Below, one piece after another: positions 1-9,300 of a stretch of 11,157 bases of DNA (the stretch's first letter is position 1; every line of letters starts with the position of its first letter). Under the pieces are notes generated by a model, which searched no databases, was not told the DNA's origin, and worked only from the letters and a program-made list of their open reading frames with translations. This DNA comes from Lachnospiraceae bacterium UBA4316 (lineage in GTDB: Bacteria > Bacillota > Clostridia > Lachnospirales > Lachnospiraceae), in NCBI GenBank assembly GCA_002394535.1, contig DGUG01000226.1:1-11157 (forward strand), given 5' to 3'. Position numbers and translations under genes: made by a program.

Positions 1-380
1 GCATCTAGGAGCGGATTTCCGTCAGCATCAAATGCCTCTGTAACGCTTACGGTTATCTTAAACTTAGAAGTGTCGCTTACAATACCGTTCTGATCAAAAT
101 ATGTTTCCTCGACGGTATAAGTATGATCACCTCTGTCATCGTATTCCTTAAGTTCTTTGTTTTCATCCTCAAATGCTCCCCACTTATAGTTAAGGAAGTC
201 AATCTCGGAGGCATTGAAGGCAACAACACTCGGTACACCAAAGCTATCATTGGTATTATTAACCTTAGCTGTCTTACCTGTTGCATCATCTGTCAGAACA
301 AACTCAAACTTATCATCTTTCGTAAGTTTACGACCATCAAGTTTCTTGACACCCACAAGGTCTATAGACCCTTCCTGATT
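1..380 (-). repeat. Stalk domain 19, partial (residues 3390-3515)
   Basis: Cut by the window edge after VTEAFDADGNPLLD. Lys3401 (VKKLDGR) and Glu3480 (YTVEET) are visible; the expected bonding Asn would lie beyond base 1. The frame is still open at the edge. Confidence 0.8.
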
Positions 381-3300
381 GAAGATGTTAAGGAATACAT
401 CCTTGTACTCTTCATCCGACAATGCATTCTCTGTTTCCTGTACCCACTTCGGTTTACCTGTTCCATCAGGTGTTGTCACATGAAGCTTGCCGTCCTCGAT
501 ATCATAAACGGTAAACTCAAGCTTAAATACCGCAGGCGAATTAGTTACACCAGGTACGCTCGACTTCATATCCTCGGTTGCAGTAAAGACAAATGTCTTC
601 TCTACCTTTCGGGGTTCCGTCTCGGTTGCCGGTGTTATCTTCACATCATCAAACGCCAACAGATCAGTATATTTGATCTTGAGATCATCTACCGCTATCT
701 CACCGGCATTAGGCCATTCAGCTCCGCTTACGCTGTATCCGTTAAGTACATGCCTATGGTATCCCTTCTCGAGTTCGCCCATGCTGGCAAGGCCGTCATC
801 AGAATCAATGTTGAACCAGAACATACCTCTCTTGATCTTCATACCGAATATCTGCTTGGTAAATACGGGCGGATCGATCTCGCACACAGCATCGTACTCG
901 TTCTCGAATACAACATCATCATTCTTAGCGGTACCATTTATCTTGAACAGATCCTTAACTCTGTTGATAAGACCCGTCCTTGAATCGCCTGAATACTCGG
1001 TATTCTTCTTGGCAACTATCCTCTTAGTAACATCAAGCTTCAAAGTCTTGTTGTTAACGATCTTGACTTCAACAACATACGCTTCCCTGCTATAGGTTAC
1101 TCCGGCCTTTGATGCGACCTCTTCTTCGATCGTGTAGTACTTCTTGATCTCATCAAGGTAACTTCCGTCAGAAGCCTTAAGATCCTCCTGCGTATATGAA
1201 AGATCCTCAAACTTGAACGCAGATTCGGAAGTAAATGTCTTCATATCAAGATCTGCATTACCGCATGTTACTCTCTGAAGCGTTTTGCCGCTCTCATCTT
1301 TCAGAACAAACCAGAAATCACCTGACTTAAGAGGCTGGTTCTTCATGATCTTCTCGCCATCAAGAGGAATGCTTCCTTCTGCATTAAACTGGTTGTCAAA
1401 TGTGATGGCATCATTAACACCAAGCGTGCTCGGCTCACCTGTAGCCGGTATCTTGCTTGTCTCTTTACGGACACTGAGCTTACCGTCCTTGCCTTCTCCT
1501 ACAGTGATCTTAACTTCATATTCCGTAGGATCGAGCGTAGTTCCGTCTATTGTTGCGATCTCTCTTACAACATAAACATGTTCGCCGATATCCTTCTGAG
1601 TATATTGAAGCTTTTTAAATGTAAACTTGTCGCCCTTATTCTTAACTGTTTCTATAAGGGTCTCTTTGCCGTCACTATCCTTCTCCGAAAGTGAGAATTC
1701 ATATGAAGCATCTTCAAGTCTCTTACCTGTTACGGTCTTAACACCGTCGATTATCTCCTCTCCTTCAGCCTTGTACTTATTCGTAAATACAAGTCCGGTC
1801 GCAGGATCGACGTTCCTCGTGGATGAAGTCCTTGCCTGAAGAAGTCCGTCCGCATCATAGTAAAGCTCAACGGTAATATCATAATGACCATCGTCATATG
1901 TGACGTTTCCGGTCCTCTGATCTATTGTAGGGATCTCCTCATAGACCGTATATTTGAACTTATGTCCGTTGCTTGCAGAATCAAGATAATCCTGCTGCGT
2001 GAATACAAGCTCATCAAAATGGTAATCCGTAGGTTCGGTAGCATTCTTAGGAGTAACCGTTACCTTCTGCTCCTTATCTCCTACCTTGACCACATTTCCG
2101 TTTTCATCCGCAAGAACGAATGTATACGTTCCAAGAGTTGTTCCTCCGTCAACAAATCCGGAAAGTTCCTTGGACCCGCCAAGAGGCACCTTTGTGGATG
2201 ATTCATACTTGTTTGTAAACTTAATATCCGTTACGGAGCCATCAAGGTAAGTGGTCTCACCTTCTTTTTTATTATTTGTAAGCGTAACTTTTGTAGCTAC
2301 CTTATTATTATTGTTGGAAACCTCAACTTTAGCTGTATATACAGTATCATCGTATTTAATACCGTTATTCAGATCAAAGATCGTTTCTCTGATCGTATAG
2401 GTATATTCTTTTCCAACATCGGCAAGTGTATACTCGATGTCATCAAAGACAGCCTTTGTCCCAGTGTTCCATACACTCTGGTTCTGATCCGGTCCGGTAA
2501 GGGTAAACTCGAACATATGGTCCGCGATCGCTTTACCTGTAAGAGTCTTTTCAACTTCAAAGTGAACCGAGTTGGGCTTAACATCCGGATTGATAAATGA
2601 GCAACTGTCCGCCGTCGTATTGTTCTGGCTTGCATTGGTTATAGTCTTAACAACGTCAAGCGTTCCGTCGAGGTTATCATTAACATTGACTTCAACGTCA
2701 TAGATCGTCTTATCAAACTTAATGCTTGACTGTCCCAGCTTAGCTTTCTCAGCATCATCGGGTTCGACCTCAGTTACTCTGTAGAAGTATGTCTTGCCTA
2801 TGTCATCCTGAGTGTATTCCTGCTTGAATGAGAACTTTCCTCCGGCGTTGGTAGTCTCAGCAATCTGCTGATAATCTCCGTTCTCATCCTTCTTCTCAAG
2901 GATAAATGTAAATTCTCCATCCGTAAGATCTCTGCCGGTAACTTCCTTGGTTCCGGGAATAACAACATCTCCCTTAGCCTCGTATACGTTGGTGAATATC
3001 ATCTTGCCGGTATAAGGTGTTCCGTCTTGATTGAACATCTGCTCACCGTTCTTCTTGATGACCTTATCGACATCAAGCTCTCCGCTTCCGATATCCTTAA
3101 CGGTCACAACAGCATCATAAACATCTGTGCTGTACTTATAACCGTCGTTGTCAACCTTGGTTTCCTTGACTGTGTACGTATAAGTCTTGTAAGTTCCGTC
3201 CGCATGCTTAACAAGATCATCAAGCTTATAATCAAACGAAGCTATGGTCTTGGTCTCGTTGGCCTTGCATTTTGTTGTATATGTCTTGCCATTCTCGTCC

Positions 3301-6300
3301 GTAAGAACAAACTCAAATTCCTTTGTATTATCATCTGTTCCCTGAACAAGCTTCTGAACTTCAAACGAAACCGAGCCGTTTGCATTATATACGTTATGGA
3401 ACGTAGCCAACTTACTTGCAAGTACAGAGATCTCGTTACTTGTTACAGACGCTGTAAGCTTTCCTTTACTGTTGGTGACAGTGATGACTACATTATAAGT
3501 AGAATCATCATACGTCACGCCCGGAAGCTTGTCGGCATCAGCCGGAATATCTTCCTTGACCGTATATGCAAATTCTTTTCTGTCTGCGTAGGTACCATCC
3601 TCGTTCTTCATATCGGAGAATTCAAATTTGATCTCCGGGAATGTGATGGTTGTTCCTACATTCCTAACTGTTTTATTGTATTTCTTAGGATTTCTTGCGG
3701 CGCTTGCCATGGTGAAGCTGAACTCGCCATCGGAAAGAGCACGTCCTACAAGCTCTTTCTCTCCACCCGGTACTACTGTAATAGGCTTTGTATCATATGT
3801 ATTAACAAAATCCACAGGCTCAGGCTTGCAAAGGTTGATTACCTTATCGCCTTCTGTTACCTCTGTGCCGGATACGGATGTAGTCTTTCCATTTCCGCTT
3901 ATAACGGCACTGACAGTCAGCTTACCGTTATCATTATCGGAAACAGTTACACTTACCGTATACGGTGTAGGATCATACTTGACACCGTCAAGTACCCAAA
4001 TACCGTCTACCTGCTCTGCCCCTTCAGGTACAAGCTCCGTAATGGTGTATTCATAGCTTTCACCGGCCTTAGTGGGCTTCGTGTAAGTGATCCTGTCAAA
4101 TACAACATTGCCGGCTGCATCATTTGACTTCTCCTGCTTGAGCGTCTTTCCGTTCTCATCCTTACCTGTAAGAAGGAATGTAAAGTCGCCTGCCGACAGA
4201 GCCTTGCCCGTAAGAGTCTTTAATGCTCTAAGATCAAGTGATCCTTCAGCTTCATATGTGTTGGTAAATCCGGTATCCTTTCCTACTCCTTTACCAGTGA
4301 TGAATCCGAGTACTCTTTCCCAGAATCCCGGTGTCTCATATGTCTCGCCTTCCTTGTATGCATACCAGTCGGTATCGATATTACCCTTGCCGTCATCTTT
4401 AAGGGTTACAACGATATTGTAGACCGTTCCGTCATATGTGTATCCGTCCTTCTTGTATGTTCCGTCAGCAAAAGGACCTGCGGCGCCTTCAGGAATGCGC
4501 TCCTTCATTGTGTAGTAAACGCCATACTTACCATCGCCTATGGCATTAACCATATCCTTAAGTGTGTAAGTCATCTCAGGGAATACGGCTGTCGCCTGCT
4601 TACCTGCCTGGGCGCTGGTCACGCTTGCGGAATTGACAAGTGTTCCTGTCTGATCATAGAGATCGAACGTGAACTTATTTGCCTCAGTGATGTCTCTTCC
4701 TACAAGAGTCTTCTTGGCTTCAAGAGAAATCTTTCCTGTTGCTTTGTAGGTATTGTCGAATTCAACATATGCGTCACCTTCTGCGATGAGGTTGGTTCCG
4801 GTTGAATCGTAATATTTCTTGTCAACAACAAGTTTGCCTGTCTCCGTATCTATGGAGATAAATGCTTTCGCAATGTAGGTAGCAGTGCTCAGAGTGTATC
4901 CCTCAATAGTCTCAGCCTTCTCTTTGATCAGGTATTCAACAGGGCTCTTTGCAACATCCGCCTCGGTAAACTTGAGTTCCTTGAACGTGATGTACCCGCC
5001 ATCCTCATTCTTCTTCGTATCCTCAAGTACCGTATAGTTGCCCGCACTGTCCTTGCTGTACAGTTCGAATGAGAACTTCCTGTTTTCGCTATATTCACCG
5101 TTTACTTTCTTTCTTGCAACAAAGTGAGTCTTACCATCTGCATTGAAAGTGTTGTTAAAGCATACTGCATCGGGCTCTTTGTCCTTAACGGCTGTTATCG
5201 TTCCGTCTCCGTTATCAGTCAGAGTTACCTTTACAGTATAAATCTCAGTACTGTTTGTGATACCGGGAACTGTTTCATCCGCTTCACTGATCGTATAGTA
5301 CTTGTAAGCCGTCTTTTGGCCGTTAAGATCAGCTTCCGTATAATTAAGCGTAGTGAAATTAAACTCTCCGCCGTTTTCTCCGAAAAGCTTGGTATCCTTC
5401 GTTATGGGAACCTTCTCTATGAACTTATCCCCTTCATAAAGCTCGGCAAAGAACTTTCCTGAATCCGAGGAATCAAACTCTCTTCCGGTGATCTTCTTGG
5501 TTCCGCCTAAATCGATATGACCCTCTGCATGGTATTCATTCTCGAACCTGGCCGGGTTCGTTTCCGTTGCATTATTGGCAGTAATTTCAAGATTTCCGTC
5601 ACCCAGATCCTTGACGTTTATTGTTACATTTTCGATGTGTCCGTCATAGGTATATCCGTTCTTCTTGTATGTTCCGTCGTCCTGCTTAACAGCGCCCTCC
5701 GGAATAACCTCCTCTATCGTATAGAAGAAGTCCTTTGAAGGCTGCTTGTTAAGATCGCTGTATGTGAACGGAAGTGCCGTGAACGAAACATTACCGTTTA
5801 CATCATTCTTTGCTTCTTCGATCAGGTTTTCGCCCTGCTTGAGTCTGAAGGTAAACTGGTTTGCTTCGATCGTCCTGCCTGTCAGATCCTTATGGGCAAA
5901 CAGAGGAATGCTGCCCGGATTGTAAGGCGTATTTACAAATCCGATCTCATTTACATATCCTTCCGTTCCGGTCTTCTGGATCTTCTTATTTTCGGGCTTC
6001 AGAATCTCAAGAGCACCCTTGCCGTTGTCAGTTACCTTAATGGTAACAAAATACTCGGCTGTGGAATAAACCATGTTGCCCGTATCAGCGGGAACAACCT
6101 CGGTTACCCTGAACTTGAACGTTCCGGTTGTCTTGAATGTGATATCGTCAAACTTGAACGCATCAACAGCGAGTGTAGCCGGTACACCGTTCATTACGGT
6201 AGTAGCTGAAGGCATAACAACATCGCCTGCAGCGATAGCCTGTGTTGTCACGTCATCGCCCGCTTCAAGCTTGAATTCAAATTTCTCTCTTTCAAGAGTT

Positions 6301-9300
6301 GCGCCTCCGCTAAGAGTCTTCTTACCTGTGATAGGCTCCTTTACGGGCTCGGATATCATGTAGTCATTGATGAATGACGGATCGACTGTCGTGATCACAT
6401 TGGAATCTGTCGGTTCCGCATCATATGCACCATAAATATCCTTTTTAAGTGTTCCGTCACCGTTATCCGATACAACAACCTTGATCCTGTATGTGCGTGC
6501 ATCATAAATGATACCCTCATGGAGCTTCTTGCCGGGCATGCCTTCGATATCGACAGCACCATCGGGAACTACTTCGTTGATCGTATAATTGTATGTTCTG
6601 CTTCCGTATGTTCCATCAGTGTTCTTGGGAAGATCTGTAAGCTTGTAATCATATGTTGATGTCTTCCCGTTCTCAAGGAATGTTACGGTACCGGGACCTG
6701 TAACAGACTTCGTCATTGACGATTTTACGGTGTTACCCTCAATTTCCTTGAGGATGAAACTGAACGACCGGCTCGTTGACAGAGCTGTATTTTCGGCATA
6801 TTCCTTCTCCGCCTGGAATACTATATTGCCTGCGGCATTGTAAAGGTTTTCGAACTCTGCAGGCTTCAGGCATGTAGCAAAATCATGCTGATCGACCTCG
6901 AGTTTACCGTCCATATCGGTATCGGTAATCGTAACCGACACATTGTGCTTGGTCGAAGAAACAGTGATGTTCTGGCTGTTAACAGCTGTTTCTTCTATAA
7001 CATAATGATAGGTCTTACCTATATCTTTCTCGCTGTATGAAAGTTCATCAAAATTGAACTTGAAGTTGAAAGCGGCTGCTTCGGGGCCGGAGAACTCCTT
7101 GGTCTGGTTTGCCTTCTCCTGCGTGTCGTCCGTGCTTGAAAGCTTGAACGTGAACTTGTCGCTCTTTGTTATCTTACGTCCCTTAAGGGTCTTCTTACCG
7201 TAGAATACAGCCTTTCCGGTTGCGCTGTATTTATTTGTGAATACAAACTTGGATCCGCCGAATTTGAACGTATTATCACCATTTATAACGCTGACGCAGT
7301 TATAACCGTTTTCGGGATTCTCAAACCGATAATACTCGACATTCGTTTTAACTTCGCCGTTTACAACATTGGCGGTAACCTTTACGACATAAGCCCCTTT
7401 GTCCTTCTCATACGGAGCCTTGCACTCGGTCTCCTTAATGAGATACAGCCAATAATCAGAGGTCTGTCCGTTTCTGATTGTCAGATCAATAGGATCAAAT
7501 GTTATGCTTGATCCGACATTCGCTTTGGTCTGTATGGCCTTGTTCTCTTTGAATTTGCTTTTACCGCCGTACTCATACAAAGAGAATTTGAACGTTGTAT
7601 TTGCAGGCACCGCAGTATTATCATCATTGATCTTCTTGATACCTTCAAACTGAACGCGTGCTCCCGAAGGCTTGTAAGTATTTACAAACTCTATCGGACG
7701 ATCCTTGATCGGGAGACACTCTTTGTGCTTCGTCATCTTTGTCTTGGGTTCAATGCGGAGCTTATAAACATCCAGATTTCCGTACTTATAATGATAAGCA
7801 TTGATCCACAGCTTGACATACCAGGGTTCTGTCTGATATGTGATACCGGGTCTCTTGGGATTGGGGATCACTTCGGTGATCTTGTACATAAAGCTTAAGC
7901 AATGTACGTCCTCGTGCCAGTACCAGGAAGCATCGCTCCCACGGTCATATACCTTCTGGGCATCCAAGGTGATCCTACCGAATGACGCACTGTGACCCGG
8001 CGAGTTCTCATATATAGTGATCAGGTTTTTCTCAGGCATTACAGGATTATCATCCTGCTTGTTTCCCTGATCGTCATAGCCCGTAAACGGCTCAATCTTG
8101 AAGGTGAATCCTTCCTCGGGCCAGGGACCGTCGAATGCTTTGGATATTCTGAAGTCAAAGCCCTTCTCTTCCGTTTTTGTCTCAGGCATATCATGCCATG
8201 TGCAGTGCCACTCAGCTCCGCCTACCTTGGCAACGTCCTTGGCAACGAGCCAACCGCCGCTTGTATTGTTAACTTCAATCTCTGCTTTGGGACAGATGAA
8301 TGCCCCGTCAACATTACCCCGGAAGGTAACGGTCTCAGCCTTGGGCATGTTGTAGATGAGATGCTCAGAGATCATGGGCTGTGTTCCGTTCGGAGAATAA
8401 TCTTTATTATCTATAATGAGTCCGACATTCTGATCAAGAATAACATTCTTATCAGGAATATTGAAAACAACAGTCTGTTTGGATGTCATCTTGATCTTCA
8501 GACCGTTCGTACTTCCGGACCAGTCACCGAACTCTCCGTTATCGAAATTGAAGTAGTATGTTCCGTCGCCGCTACCCCACTGCGTAAGGTCAAGATAATA
8601 CATCTTATCTCCGGAATTGGTATTGATCCTGTCCTTAAATTTGCCAAAATCATATGAATTCTTCTCGCCGAACATCGCATCTGCATTTCTCTGTGCTTCA
8701 CCGATCAATTCATCAACGAGCGTATTGATCTCATCCTGGCTGTAACTTACAGTGTCGACAAGTGTGCCGCTAGCCTCCTGATCCGAGTTAAATTTAGCAG
8801 CCGCCTCAGGCGTCGTATATATAAGTACCTTACCTTTATTACCGTTATCCGTAAGTTTGAAATAATTACCCTCATATGCGCCGATATAAGTGAATCCTGT
8901 ACCGCCGCCATCGTTTTTGCACGAGTTCATTGCAACATCGCCCTTTAAGACCTTTGTCGCAAAGTTCGTCTCATTATGTCCTCTGAGGTTGATGGAATTG
9001 GATACAATACCGTAATTAACGTTGGCGCCGAGTGCCTTCTTGAAATCTCTTTCGGTACCTGTCTGGAACTTGAGTGTACCATCCGTCTGGATAGCCCAAA
9101 GTGAGAAGCTGTCTGTTTCAAATTCAACAACTCCGTCCTCTACCGAAGCATCAACGTCAACAGTTTCTGTTGTGATAGTTGAACCTTCCTCAACGATATG
9201 TGTGACCGTTACTTCATCGTCATCTACAGCACCGAGATCTTCAGCAAGCTGATCTCTCTTAAATTCGATGCTGACTCTGACAGAACCTTCTTCAGGCTCG

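Noticed and set aside
123..983. Plus-strand open frame of 286 codons
   Set aside because: It lies wholly opposite stalk domains 17-19, has a Cys/Ile/Leu-rich composition with no domain pattern, and has no ribosome-binding site that I can see. It is a shadow of the minus-strand gene.
2262..2280. Poly-T run as a phase-variation or frameshift site
   Set aside because: Only six T bases, encoding two Lys codons, and the frame continues correctly on both sides.
3027..4127. Plus-strand open frame of 366 codons
   Set aside because: It is antisense to stalk domains 10-12. It looks like a membrane protein only because the complement of Asp/Lys/Thr-rich codons reads as Ile, Leu, Val and Cys. No recognisable family.
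1..8170. CRISPR-like or satellite DNA array
   Set aside because: The regular spacing is at protein level. Units are 378-513 bases and diverged, and they encode folded domains in one open frame.
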